Positions 15,736-24,182 of a DNA stretch of 64,000 nt are shown piece by piece (position 1 is the first letter of the stretch; each line of letters begins with the position of its first letter). This stretch comes from JAIVJM01 sp963816985. Its GTDB lineage: Bacteria > Acidobacteriota > Blastocatellia > Pyrinomonadales > Pyrinomonadaceae. Both the position numbers and the translations under genes were made by a program. The notes under the pieces were generated by a model, which saw only the letters and a program-made list of their open reading frames with translations, had not been told where the DNA came from and made no database searches. The stretch lies in NCBI GenBank assembly GCA_963816985.1, contig CAWFMF010000004.1, forward strand, positions 3,224,001 through 3,288,000. Direction: 5' to 3'.

Positions 15736-15888
15736 ACAGTACCGCGAGCGGTAGCGAGCGGGTCGCTACGCGAAGGCAAAAGTAAAAAGGTAAAAGGCAA
15801 AAGTACGAAGGGTTGAGCCTCTTCACTTTTGCCTTTTACCTTTTGCCTTTTGCCTTCTTCACCCGCTTGCTACCGCTCGCGGTACTGT
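15736..15888. repeat. CAGTACCG repeat containing a nested heptad hairpin
   Basis: Outer arms ACAGTACCGCGAGCGGTAGC... (15736-15763) and its partner (15861-15888) enclose an inner perfect pair: GAAGGCAAAAG... (15772-15804) with CTTTTGC/CTTTTAC heptads (15825-15857). Two repeat types are thus nested, as if one inserted into the loop of the other. No gene lies in 15641-16003. Confidence 0.9.
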
Positions 15889-16003
15889 CACTGCCTCGGC
15901 CCCGGCGGCGGTGAAATCAGGAGCGCATTGCGTGTTTAGAAAGCGGTGTGATACGCTCAAGACATCCCTCAAGAACAGTGAAGGCGAGGCAAAAAACCGG
16001 CAG

Positions 16004-17686
16004 ATGAAAAAATGTCCGACATGCGGCAAGGAGTACGAGGACGCGAACACCCTCTGTCCGTCGGACGGCACGGTTTTGAAGAAGACCGGCGAGGACGCCC
16101 TCATCGGCCAACTGCTCGCCGGGAAGTACCGCATCGAGGAGAAGATTGACGAAGGCGGGATGGGCTGCGTCTACCGCGCCACACACATCCTGATGGAGAA
16201 GCGGCTCGCCATCAAGGTGCTGCACCCCGCGCTCGCCGCCGACGACAAGATCGTCGCCCGCTTCACGCGCGAGGCCAAGGCCGCCTCACGCATCTCGCAC
16301 CCGCACGCCCTGACCGTCACCGACTTCGGCGAGTCCGAGCAGGGCGTCGTCTTCCTCGTCATGGAGTACCTCGGCGGGCGCACGCTCAAGGACATCATCC
16401 GCCACGACGGGCCGATGCCCTTGTCGCGCGTCACCGAGATTGTCCGGCAGGTGAGCGGCGCGCTCGAAGCCGCGCACGAGCAGGGCGTCGTCCACCGCGA
16501 CCTCAAGAGCGACAACATCATGCTCGAAGAGACTTCGGGCGGCGACTGGACGAAGGTGCTCGACTTCGGCATCGCCAAGATTCTGGAAGCCGAAGACAAG
16601 CCCGACGCGGACTTGACCGCGCCCAACCTCATCATCGGCACGCCGCAGTACATGTCGCCCGAACAGTGCTCGCAGGCTTCCGACATTGACACGCGCTCGG
16701 ACATCTATAGCTTAGGCATCATCGTCTACGAGATGCTCGTCGGCCACGTGCCCTTCATGGGCGACTCGCCGACGGCAATCATGATGAAGCACATTCAGGA
16801 GCCCGCGCCCTCGATCCTCGAAGAGCGACCGGAGCTTCCCGCCGAGGTCGGTCGAGTGGTGGCGCGCGCCCTCGCCAAGAGTCCCGCCGAGCGTTTCCAG
16901 AAGGCGGGCGAACTCTCCAACGCGCTCGCGCTCGCCGCGACGGGCGCGGCTTCAGCCGTCACGAACGCGGTCGCGGTGGACGGCAGCGAGACCGACCGCA
17001 TCGCCGCCACCACCGCGCCGAACGAAGTCCCGCGCACGACCGCTGTCGCCATGGACGCCGACGAAGTGACGGTCGTCAGCGGCGCGTCGCGCTTCGACCG
17101 CGAGGCGGCGGAAGAGGAGATGCCGCCCTTCGTCGCGCCCGCGCCCGCCGAGAGCTTCAACCCCTGGCGCATCGCGCTCCCGGCCATCGCCGCGCTCGCC
17201 GTCATCTTCGCCGTCGTCTTCGCCTTCCAGCGCAGCCGCTCCGCCGAAGGCGATCCATCCACGCTCAACAGCGACCCCAACAGTCAGCCCGTCCAATCCA
17301 TCACGCCGCCCAACGGACAGGCCGAGAGCAACCTCGCGCCCGTCGGGACGCCGCAGACTTCGGCCACGACCGCCGAGGGCGGCACTCAGCCCGCGACCGG
17401 CGGCGACAACGCGAACGCCGGGGCAGCCCCTTCGCCCTCGCCCGCCGAGGGCACAGACCGGAACGCGAACCAGAACACGAACGCGGGCGACGAAGAGCCC
17501 GAAGCGACGCCGACCCCGGCCAACCGCAACAGCAATCGCCGCAACCCGACGCTCAACACCAACGTGAGCGACGAGCCGCCGCCCGTGCCCACGCCCGCGA
17601 AGAAGAATCCGCCCGCGCCCGAAGTCCCGCCCTCAGCCGCGCCCAAGATGGGCGACGCCCCCGCGCCCGTGATGCCTCGACGCTGA
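16004..17686 (+). CDS. Membrane Ser/Thr protein kinase with N-terminal zinc ribbon
   Basis: 560 residues from ATG 16004, chosen because the protein then starts with the zinc-ribbon-like MKKCPTCGKEY...LCPSDG. A PknB/Hanks-type kinase domain follows (about 36-300): IDEGGMGCVYRA glycine loop, AIKVL lysine, VVHRDLKSDNIML catalytic loop, DFGIAK and GTPQYMSPEQ. A membrane helix (about 387-408) separates it from a Pro/Asn/Thr-rich extracytoplasmic tail. It would phosphorylate Ser/Thr of cytoplasmic targets in response to an outside signal. No PASTA repeats are seen. No partner phosphatase is nearby. Confidence 0.95.
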   Translation: MKKCPTCGKEYEDANTLCPSDGTVLKKTGEDALIGQLLAGKYRIEEKIDEGGMGCVYRATHILMEKRLAIKVLHPALAADDKIVARFTREAKAASRISHPHALTVTDFGESEQGVVFLVMEYLGGRTLKDIIRHDGPMPLSRVTEIVRQVSGALEAAHEQGVVHRDLKSDNIMLEETSGGDWTKVLDFGIAKILEAEDKPDADLTAPNLIIGTPQYMSPEQCSQASDIDTRSDIYSLGIIVYEMLVGHVPFMGDSPTAIMMKHIQEPAPSILEERPELPAEVGRVVARALAKSPAERFQKAGELSNALALAATGAASAVTNAVAVDGSETDRIAATTAPNEVPRTTAVAMDADEVTVVSGASRFDREAAEEEMPPFVAPAPAESFNPWRIALPAIAALAVIFAVVFAFQRSRSAEGDPSTLNSDPNSQPVQSITPPNGQAESNLAPVGTPQTSATTAEGGTQPATGGDNANAGAAPSPSPAEGTDRNANQNTNAGDEEPEATPTPANRNSNRRNPTLNTNVSDEPPPVPTPAKKNPPAPEVPPSAAPKMGDAPAPVMPRR

Positions 17687-17691
17687 CCAAT

Positions 17692-18738
17692 TCAAACGCG
17701 ACGGGCGACCGCTTCGTCCAACAACTTCAGCAAAGCGCCCTCGTCTTCAAACTCCAAACCGATTTCCACCACGTAGAAGGGAATCGAGAACTCGCGCGGC
17801 TCAATCTTCACCGCGTCCTTCGCCGTCAGGAGCACGGCGCTCGCGCCCCGACTCTCCGACTCGCGCGCGACCGCTTCGACCTCTTCCGTCGTGAAGGCGT
17901 GATGATCCGCGAAGGCGCGCGCGTAGCAGACCTCTAGTCCATCTCTCCGCACGTGCTCGAAGAACGCCTCCGGGTTGCCGACCGCGCAAAACGCCCCGAC
18001 GAGACTTCCTTCGGCGATTCCTTCATCTTCCTTCGTGGGCATGTGACTGCCCAACGGTCGCAGCCGCAGCGTCCGCGCCCGCGACGTGATGACGACCGCG
18101 CGGCCTTCACACAGTCTGACGACTTCGGCGCGCAACGCTTCGATGTCGTGCGAGAGGTCTGCGCGGGTGATGACGACGCAGCGGGCTCGCGCGAGCGCGC
18201 GCCTCGGCTCGCGCAGCCTCCCGCGCGGGAGCAGGTGGCCGCCGCCCCAAGGATTCGTCGCGTCCACGGTCACGATGTCGAGGTCGCGCGCGAGCCGCAT
18301 GTGCTGGAAACCGTCGTCGAGCACGAACACCTCCGCGCCGAGATTCTCCGAAGCCCAACGCGCCCCGGCCACCCGGTCGGCGTCACACACGACCGACGCG
18401 ACTCCGAGCAGAGACTCGGCCAGCAGCCTCGGCTCGTCGCCGCCCTCGCGCGCGTCCGCCAGAACCCTTTCGCCGTCCGAGACGACGACGCGCCTGCGCT
18501 CGTCCTCACGACCGTAGCCGCGCGTCAGAACACACACGCGCGCACCTTCACGCGCGAGCGCACGCGCCGCCCACTCGACGAGCGGCGTCTTGCCCGTCCC
18601 TCCCGTGGTGATGTTGCCGACGCTGATGACGGGCACGCCGACCCGCTCCGTGGCGAGCGTCCCCGTGCGGTAGAGCGCCGCCCGCGCGCGCACCGTCGCG
18701 CCATAGAGGAGGCTGAACGGGGCGAGCACAAGCGTCAT
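17692..18738 (-). CDS. lpxK: Tetraacyldisaccharide 4'-kinase
   Basis: 348 residues. LpxK phosphorylates the 4' position of the lipid A disaccharide at the inner membrane. Family marks include the N-terminal membrane anchor, the P-loop variant VGNITTGGTGKTP (about 41-53), LTRGYGR, EGGDEPRLLAE, FVLDDGFQHMRLARDLDIV and LLPRGRLREP. It follows kdtA on the minus strand, a common LPS-core pairing, which shows the cell has an outer membrane with lipid A-like glycolipid. A heptad repeat fills the short gap to kdtA. Confidence 0.95.
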   Translation of the reverse strand: MTLVLAPFSLLYGATVRARAALYRTGTLATERVGVPVISVGNITTGGTGKTPLVEWAARALAREGARVCVLTRGYGREDERRRVVVSDGERVLADAREGGDEPRLLAESLLGVASVVCDADRVAGARWASENLGAEVFVLDDGFQHMRLARDLDIVTVDATNPWGGGHLLPRGRLREPRRALARARCVVITRADLSHDIEALRAEVVRLCEGRAVVITSRARTLRLRPLGSHMPTKEDEGIAEGSLVGAFCAVGNPEAFFEHVRRDGLEVCYARAFADHHAFTTEEVEAVARESESRGASAVLLTAKDAVKIEPREFSIPFYVVEIGLEFEDEGALLKLLDEAVARRV

Positions 18739-18744
18739 AAAGAA

Positions 18745-18845
18745 GAAGATGTCAGATGCCGGATGTCAGATGTTAGAAGGTTGATGCTAGAGGTTGGAAG
18801 TCAGGATTTCATCTTTGACCGAACTCTGACCTCTGACCTCCGACC
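18745..18845. repeat. Heptad repeat between kdtA and lpxK
   Basis: CAGATGT/TAGATGT-like and TCTGACC/TGGAAGT heptads on both sides of a short centre. The words are degenerate but keep seven-base periodicity. The repeat encodes the tail of kdtA. Confidence 0.65.
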
Positions 18846-20177
18846 GCTGTTTGAGAATCGGCGCGAGCATGCGGACGGTGCGCCCGGTCGCGCCGCGATT
18901 CATTTCGAGCGCGGCGCGCGCCCGCTCGCCGACGGCCCGTCGCTTCTCGTCATCGTTGAGCAGTTCCGCGAGGACTCGTGCCAACTCGGCTGGCGCATCC
19001 GACTCTTCGAGCGCGGGGAGTTGGACGAGCGCCTCATGTTCGAGGAAGGAGCGGACGATGGCCGTGAAGTTGAAAGTGTGCGCGCCGGTGACGACGCAGC
19101 GGGCGGCGAGCGCGGGCTCAAGGACGTTGTGCCCGCCCGTGCGGGCGATGCTCCCGCCGACGAAGACGACTTCGGCAAGCGGGTAGACGGCGCGCAGCTC
19201 GCCGATGGTGTCGAGCAGCACGGCGTCGCACGTCGCGTCGGAGTCGCGTCGAGCGTCAGAGCGCCGAGCCCAACTCAGACCCGACGCTTCGAGCAGCGCC
19301 GCCGTCTCCGCGAAGCGTTCGGGGTGGCGCGGGGCGATGAGCAGGCGCGGGCGTTTGGAGTTGTTGATGATGAAGGCTCGTTTGTCAGGAGCCGGTAGGC
19401 TTCGACGACGACGCGCTCTTCGGGCGCGTGAGTGCTGGCGGCGACGACGAGCGGGCGTTGACCTTCAAACCCGAATCGCTCGCGCAGTTCTTCGGTCAAA
19501 GCCTTTGAGCCCTCGGCCTCTTCGGTGTCGAACTTGATGTTGCCGGAGACGCGGACGCGCTCTTCCGAAAGGCCGAGCGCGTGGAGGCGCGCGGCGTCCT
19601 CTTCGGTCTGCATGCAGGCGAGCGAGAGGTCTCGGACGACGCGGCGGATGAAGGAGCCGACGAGGCGGTAGCGGCGGAAAGACTTTTCGGAGATGCGACC
19701 GTTGACGAGCGCGACGGGGATACTGCGCGCGCGGCACTCGCGGAAGAAGCGCGGCCACAGCTCCGTCTCCATCACCAGCACCGCCGAAGGGTTAATCCAA
19801 GCGAGCGTGCGCCGCACGCTCCAAGCCCAGTCGAAGGGGAAGTAGAAGACGAGCGCGGCGTCCGGGCCGAACGCCTCGCGCGCGACGCGCTGACCCGTCT
19901 GCGTCGTGGTCGAGACGACGAGCGCGTGCGAAGGGTAGGCTTCCAGTATCGCGCGCGCTAAGGGCCGCGCCGCCTGCGTCTCGCCGACCGAGACGCAGTG
20001 GAGCCAGACGACGGGCCGCCCTCCGGCGTCGAAAGAGGGCAGACGCCCCGCGCGCTCCCTTAAGCCCGCCGCGTACTTCCCGTGCCGCGCCGCGTCGAAA
20101 AGAAAACGCGGCAGCAGCGCCGCGACGCCGATGCCGAGGAGGATGCCGTAGAGGAAGTACATGAGTTCAAAGTTCAA
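18787..20177 (-). pseudogene. kdtA: 3-deoxy-D-manno-octulosonic acid transferase, one frameshift
   Basis: KdtA/WaaA adds Kdo to lipid A precursor. The N-terminal part (20177 to about 19380) reads MYFLYGILLGIGVAALLPRF, then VSVGETQAARPLARAI and the conserved VMETELWPRFFRECRARSIP. The C-terminal part (about 19380 to 18787) continues in another frame with LLIAPRHPERF and VFVGGSIARTGGHNVLEPA. The two join with no missing residues if one base is added near 19377-19385 (after LLTNE). Together they give the normal ~430+ residue length. A sequencing error or a recent mutation is likely, as this gene is usually essential beside lpxK. The last ~20 residues come from the downstream heptad repeat. Confidence 0.85.
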
Positions 20178-20243
20178 GGCTCAAGGTTCAAAGTTGGAAA
20201 GCCGTCTTCGAGACTTTGAACTTTGAACCTTGAACTTTGAACT
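20163..20243. repeat. TTTGAAC heptad inverted repeat, copy 1
   Basis: Tandem AAGTTCA-type heptads (from about 20164) face TTTGAAC heptads (about 20213-20243). It lies between efp and kdtA. A second copy is at 27.05 kb. Confidence 0.88.
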
Positions 20244-20248
20244 GTCGG

Positions 20249-20812
20249 TTACTTGGCCCGCTCGATGTAGCGCCCTTCGGCGGGGTCTACGCGGATGCGG
20301 TCGCCCGCGTTGACGAAGGGGGGGACGGTGATGGTGACTCCGTTTTCGAGGACGGCGGGCTTGTTGACGTTCGAGACGGTCGCGCCCTTCATCGTCGGCT
20401 CGGTGCTCTTGACTTCGAGTTCGAGCGAAGGCGGGAAGTCAATGCCGATGGGCGCGCCCTCGTAGAACTCGGCCTGAATGCGCAGGCCCGGCGTGAGCCA
20501 CTGCGCCATGTCGCCGAGGTCTTCCTCGTTGAGCGCCGTCTGCTCGTAGCTCTCGGTGTTCATGAAATGGTGCTGCGAGCCGTCCGAGTACATGTACTCC
20601 ATCTCGTGCTGTTCGAGCGACGCGCGCTCGATGGTGTCGGCGGAGCGGAAGCGGTGCTCGAAGGACGAGCCCGTGCGGAGGTCGCGCAGCTTCGTCTGCA
20701 CCATCGCGCGGAGGTTGCCGGGCGTGTGGTGGCGGAACTCGATCACCTTGCACAGCTTGCCTTCAAAGAGGATGACCATGCCGCGACGGATTTGGGTTGC
20801 GGGAATTGCCAT
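20249..20812 (-). CDS. efp: Elongation factor P
   Basis: 187 residues, three beta-barrel domains. EF-P relieves ribosome stalling at proline stretches. The N-terminal KOW-like domain reads MVILFEGKLCKVIEF, the second domain FRSADTIERASLEQHEMEYMYSDG, and the C-terminal domain ends VNAGDRIRVDPAEGRYIERAK, the usual EF-P ending. The loop tip that normally carries the modified Lys or Arg (PGKG in many species) reads TPGNLRA, so the aligned residue is Asn33. No EpmA, EarP or other modification gene is in the window. GGAG precedes the ATG. Confidence 0.97.
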   Translation of the reverse strand: MAIPATQIRRGMVILFEGKLCKVIEFRHHTPGNLRAMVQTKLRDLRTGSSFEHRFRSADTIERASLEQHEMEYMYSDGSQHHFMNTESYEQTALNEEDLGDMAQWLTPGLRIQAEFYEGAPIGIDFPPSLELEVKSTEPTMKGATVSNVNKPAVLENGVTITVPPFVNAGDRIRVDPAEGRYIERAK

Positions 20813-21026
20813 AAAGTAGTTCTAACTCCGTTAATAAATTTGTCGTCTCTCGCGGCCCGAAGGCCGCACGCGCGCCACAGGGAGCGCCCCGAAGCCATTC
20901 GCAAACTCGGTAGTCTAGCGAGCCCCGCAAGCCTTTGTCCAGCCGCGAAACCTTGAGCGGAAGACCCGCGCGTGCTCCGAAGAGTTGATGACGAGAGACG
21001 CCGCCCGTCGCGGGCAGCTCGAAAGT

Positions 21027-21275
21027 TTAGACGGATGAGTCGTCGGACGTTTTGTCCCCGCCGCCTTCGGAAGCCATGAGCTTGAAGAAGACGCGGAGCG
21101 TGACCTGATATTCGAGCCGCCCCTGTTGCAGCCCGCCGCGCATCTCCTCGACGACGAACCACGAAAGCTCGCGCAGCGTCTGCCGCGCGCGCGCGACCGC
21201 GACTTCGATGGCGTGGCTGAAACTTTGGTCGGACGTGCCGACTATCTCGACCCCTTTGAAAACGTGTTCGCTCAT
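21027..21275 (-). CDS. Dodecin family flavin-binding protein
   Basis: 82 residues. Dodecins form small dodecameric shells that store flavins or CoA. The sequence shows the family pattern: HVFKGVEIVGTSDQSFSHAIEVAVARARQTLRELSWFVVEEMRGGLQQGRLEYQVTL has the conserved Trp that stacks on flavin, and the GTS and RGG motifs. A short Gly/Ser/Asp tail extends past the usual ~70 residues. It is flanked by non-coding DNA on both sides and is probably its own transcription unit. Confidence 0.9.
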   Translation of the reverse strand: MSEHVFKGVEIVGTSDQSFSHAIEVAVARARQTLRELSWFVVEEMRGGLQQGRLEYQVTLRVFFKLMASEGGGDKTSDDSSV

Positions 21276-21466
21276 TCGTTCCTTCCTCGCCGGAATCGGC
21301 GTCCCGAATCTCGGACTTGATACGAAGTCCGAGACGAGAGATTCCTCGCCGACTCTTCACTTGATTTTCGTTTGAAAGACGGGCGGAAGCTAACACGCGT
21401 CCGAAGGTGAGTCAAGAAGTCTCGACAGGCCGAAAATCCGCGAGAGTGGACGTGCGTCCGAAAACA

Positions 21467-21530
21467 AGAACGGGCGGGCATCGGAGAAGCATCGGAGGGA
21501 GTGATGCTTTTCTTTCTGCCCGCCCGCTCT
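21467..21530. terminator. Bidirectional hairpin terminator
   Basis: CGGGCGGGCA (21471-21480) pairs with TGCCCGCCCG (21517-21526), with an inner GAAGCATC/GATGCTTTTC pair. T-rich sequence lies on both sides. It lies between the SprT-like gene and dodecin, which run in the same direction. Nothing else is seen in 21276-21690. Confidence 0.75.
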
Positions 21531-21690
21531 TTCGGAGGAGCCCACCTTCCTGAGCGTTTAAACGACGAGAGGGCGTCGAAGTTTCGTAAAAGATTCGCCC
21601 TCGATTAAAAATTTTTCACCCGGAGAGTGAAATATAAATCGTTGGATTTAAAACCAGATTGGTAACCGCTTGACGATGAATCCGAAGCGC

Positions 21691-22422
21691 TCAGGCGGCT
21701 CGCGCGCGAAGCGTGCGGCGCTGTCGCGCGACGCGGTCGAGCCACTCCTGCGCCTCGGCATAATGAGGGAAGCGCTGCTCCTCGGCGCGGAAGGCTTTGG
21801 TGTGGTAGTAGCGCCTGCCGTTGATGAGCCGCGCCGGGTGTTTGATGTGGAGCATCTCGTGATAGAGGATGTACTCGACGAACCATTCGGGCACTTCCGA
21901 AGAGTCCAAAGTCTTGCTGATGACGATGGTGTCGTGCACGCCGTCGTGGTGGCCGAGGATGGTGCGCGTGCGGCGCTGCGACCAAGTGAGCGTCGGCTGC
22001 TCTATCCCCCCGTCGAAGAAACGCCGGTTGAGGCGCGCGAACATTCGCGTGAGGTCGTAGTAGCGGCCTTGCGCGCCGGAGACCATCTTCCGCCCACGGT
22101 TGCGGCGCGCGAGGTCGGAGGCGCGCAGGGCTTCGGGCGTGAAGGCGTAGTCGCGGTAGACCTTCTCGTAGAAGACGGGCGCGCGGCGGCGCAGGAGTTT
22201 GGCGACGAGGATGAAGGCGAGCGCTTTATGAACGTTGAGCGGCGCGCTCTTGAAGATGTCCGAGAGGCGCACGTAGACGCGGCCCGAACGGAGGCGGATG
22301 GTGTGGTTGAGCCCGGCGTAAGGGTAATAGCGCACGTCCACCTCCGGCACGGCGCGCTTGGGCGAGAGTTGCCGGAAGGCCTCCACGAAGAGCGTGCCGA
22401 GCAGAGACGATGTGTCGGGCAT
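21691..22422 (-). CDS. SprT-like/YgjP-like zinc metalloprotease
   Basis: 243 residues from ATG 22422, the first Met of the conserved part; upstream in-frame codons lack homology-like sequence. The zinc motif is HEMLH (about 188-192) in YILYHEMLHIKHPARLINGRRYYHTKAFRAEE, with a downstream His likely to be the third ligand. This is the SprT/WSS1-like M48-related fold. Relatives include DNA-protein crosslink proteases and uncharacterised peptidases. The N-terminal ~120 residues (RYYPYAGLNHTIRLR...) are typical of acidobacterial members. Target unknown. Confidence 0.85.
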   Translation of the reverse strand: MPDTSSLLGTLFVEAFRQLSPKRAVPEVDVRYYPYAGLNHTIRLRSGRVYVRLSDIFKSAPLNVHKALAFILVAKLLRRRAPVFYEKVYRDYAFTPEALRASDLARRNRGRKMVSGAQGRYYDLTRMFARLNRRFFDGGIEQPTLTWSQRRTRTILGHHDGVHDTIVISKTLDSSEVPEWFVEYILYHEMLHIKHPARLINGRRYYHTKAFRAEEQRFPHYAEAQEWLDRVARQRRTLRARAA

Positions 22423-22787
22423 AAATCTCAACCCCTGTCGGGAGTTCAGCGTTCGTAATGTCGCCGGAGAAGGGCGGTTTGCCGCCCGGTTTCGGAGCGG
22501 TTCTGCACAACCTCGTAAGCCTGATATTAAGGGTCGCACGGCGGTGCGTCAAACAGGACTTTCGGGCGAGCCGCTAAGCCTTTTACTTCCCGATAAATGA
22601 GCCTTCATCAAGTTCACCTCGAACGGCGCGGCGTCTCCCGGCGAGAGGGAAAGTTCTTTGACTTCAGCAGTTTAAGTCTGCAACGCGGGACGACGGGCGG
22701 GCCGTGTGGATAAGTTCAGGCGGCTCTTTGAATTAGCCGGGAGGAGGGGCGACGCGGCGGCGTCCGTCCGGGTCGCGGGGCGTCGGT
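22423..22787. other. Gene-free stretch upstream of the hrcA promoters
   Basis: About 365 bases with no credible gene and no strong inverted repeat. It forms the divergent region between the metalloprotease and the hrcA operon. Confidence 0.5.
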
Positions 22788-22817
22788 TTGCGTGGGTTTT
22801 CATTCATCCGCTATACT
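22788..22817 (+). promoter_or_regulatory. Distal candidate promoter of the hrcA operon
   Basis: TTGCGT (22788-22793), 18-bp spacer, TATACT (22812-22817). Confidence 0.4.
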
Positions 22818-22877
22818 CAAGACACGCCCCGCGCGGAAGGGACTTCGGAGACGGGCGGAGCGGCGGAAATTTATTCC

Positions 22878-22906
22878 TTGACAGGGCGTGGAGGCGGCTG
22901 TAAACA
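22878..22906 (+). promoter_or_regulatory. Proximal sigma70-type promoter of the hrcA operon
   Basis: Perfect -35 TTGACA (22878-22883), 17-bp spacer, -10 TAAACA (22901-22906). It lies about 95 bases before the hrcA start. No CIRCE palindrome (GCACTC-N9-GAGTGC) overlaps it. Confidence 0.55.
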
Positions 22907-22999
22907 CTCTTCGGGATGGCGGGCGAGAATGCTTTCCCCTGTTTACCGCGCCCGCCGTGTCCGAAACCCCCGGAAGCCCCGCACGCCGCGCCTTTTCAC

Positions 23000-24118
23000 A
23001 TGGCATTTCGTAGCTCGACATCAGTGACGCAGGCCGACCGGCTACCCGACGCGCGCGGGCAGGCCGTGCTCGCCGCGATCATCAAAGAGCACCTGCGGAC
23101 GGGCGAGCCCGTCGGGTCGCGGACTATCTCGGAGCGCTTCGCGGGCGGCGCGGGCTGGAGTTCGGCGACCATCCGCAACGTGATGGGCGAACTCGAAGAT
23201 GGGGGACTCGTCGAGCAGCCGCACACCTCCGCCGGTCGCGTCCCGACCGACAAGGGTTACAGGTTCTACGTTGACCATCTGTCCGGCGACGCGCGCCTGT
23301 CGAGGGCCGACCTCTCGGCCATAGACCGGACGTTGGGGCTCGCGGGCGGCGAGGCGAACGCGCAGCCGAACCGTCTGATGGAGAGGGTCTCGCACCTTTT
23401 GTCGGAGTTGTCGGAGAACGTCGGCATCGTCGTCTCGCCGCCGATGTCCGACAACCGGCTCGAACACATCGAGTTCCTGCCGCTCACGGACGGGCGCATC
23501 CTCGCCGTGCTGGTCTTCGCCTCGAACGTCGTCCAGAACAAGATCATCCGCATTGACGAGCCGTTCAGTCAGGAAGAGCTTGAGCGCGCGGCCCGCTACC
23601 TCAACGCCGAGTTCAGCGGCAAGAGCCTGCAAGCCATCCGCTCCGAAATCCTTTCGATGATGCGCGAGGAGAAGGCGCTCTACGACCGTCTGTTGCGCGA
23701 CGCCGTCCTGCTCTTCGAGCGGAGCCTTGAAGGAGACGAAGAGGAGACGGGCGACGTTTACGTGGACGGCGCGTCGAACATCCTCGCCAAGCCCGACTTC
23801 TCCGACGTGGAGCGCCTGCGCGAGCTGTTCCGCACCTTCGAGGCCAAGTCGCGGCTCGTCAAAATCCTGGGCGAGTGCATCGCGCGCGAGCCGGTCTTCG
23901 GCGACGTGCACGTCGTCATCGGTCGCGAGCACACCGCGCCGTCGCTCCAGTCCTGCGCGCTCATCACGACCCCGTACCGCCTCGGCGAGGGGCAGGGCTT
24001 CGGGACTTTGGGCGTCGTCGGGCCGATGCGCATCGAGTACGCGCGGACGATGGCGATGGTCAACTACATCGCGCGGCTCGTCGAGCGCGTGCTGCGCGAG
24101 GAGTCCGTCCGCATCTGA
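23000..24118 (+). CDS. hrcA: Heat-inducible transcription repressor HrcA
   Basis: 372 residues from ATG 23000; earlier in-frame codons exist but the upstream sequence is proline-rich and unlike the family. HrcA represses the dnaK and groE operons through CIRCE elements. The N-terminal winged helix contains VLAAIIKEHLRTGEPVGSRTISERF, SSATIRNVMGELEDGGLVEQPHTSAGRVPTDKGYRFYVD, the family signature. The GAF-like and inserted dimerisation domains follow (IVVSPPMSDNRLEHIEFLPL; LGVVGPMRIEYARTMAMVNYIA). It is the first gene of hrcA-grpE-dnaK-dnaJ. Confidence 0.97.
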   Translation: MAFRSSTSVTQADRLPDARGQAVLAAIIKEHLRTGEPVGSRTISERFAGGAGWSSATIRNVMGELEDGGLVEQPHTSAGRVPTDKGYRFYVDHLSGDARLSRADLSAIDRTLGLAGGEANAQPNRLMERVSHLLSELSENVGIVVSPPMSDNRLEHIEFLPLTDGRILAVLVFASNVVQNKIIRIDEPFSQEELERAARYLNAEFSGKSLQAIRSEILSMMREEKALYDRLLRDAVLLFERSLEGDEEETGDVYVDGASNILAKPDFSDVERLRELFRTFEAKSRLVKILGECIAREPVFGDVHVVIGREHTAPSLQSCALITTPYRLGEGQGFGTLGVVGPMRIEYARTMAMVNYIARLVERVLREESVRI

Positions 24119-24182
24119 AACTTTCAACCTCCCCGGCTGAACCGAAGAGCCGTGGGAGCCGAACGAGACAGGGCAGCCCGAC

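Noticed and set aside
22901..22945. Possible CIRCE element (ACACTC ... GAGAATGCT) before hrcA
   Set aside because: Spacing is well above nine bases and the arms do not match GCACTC/GAGTGC.
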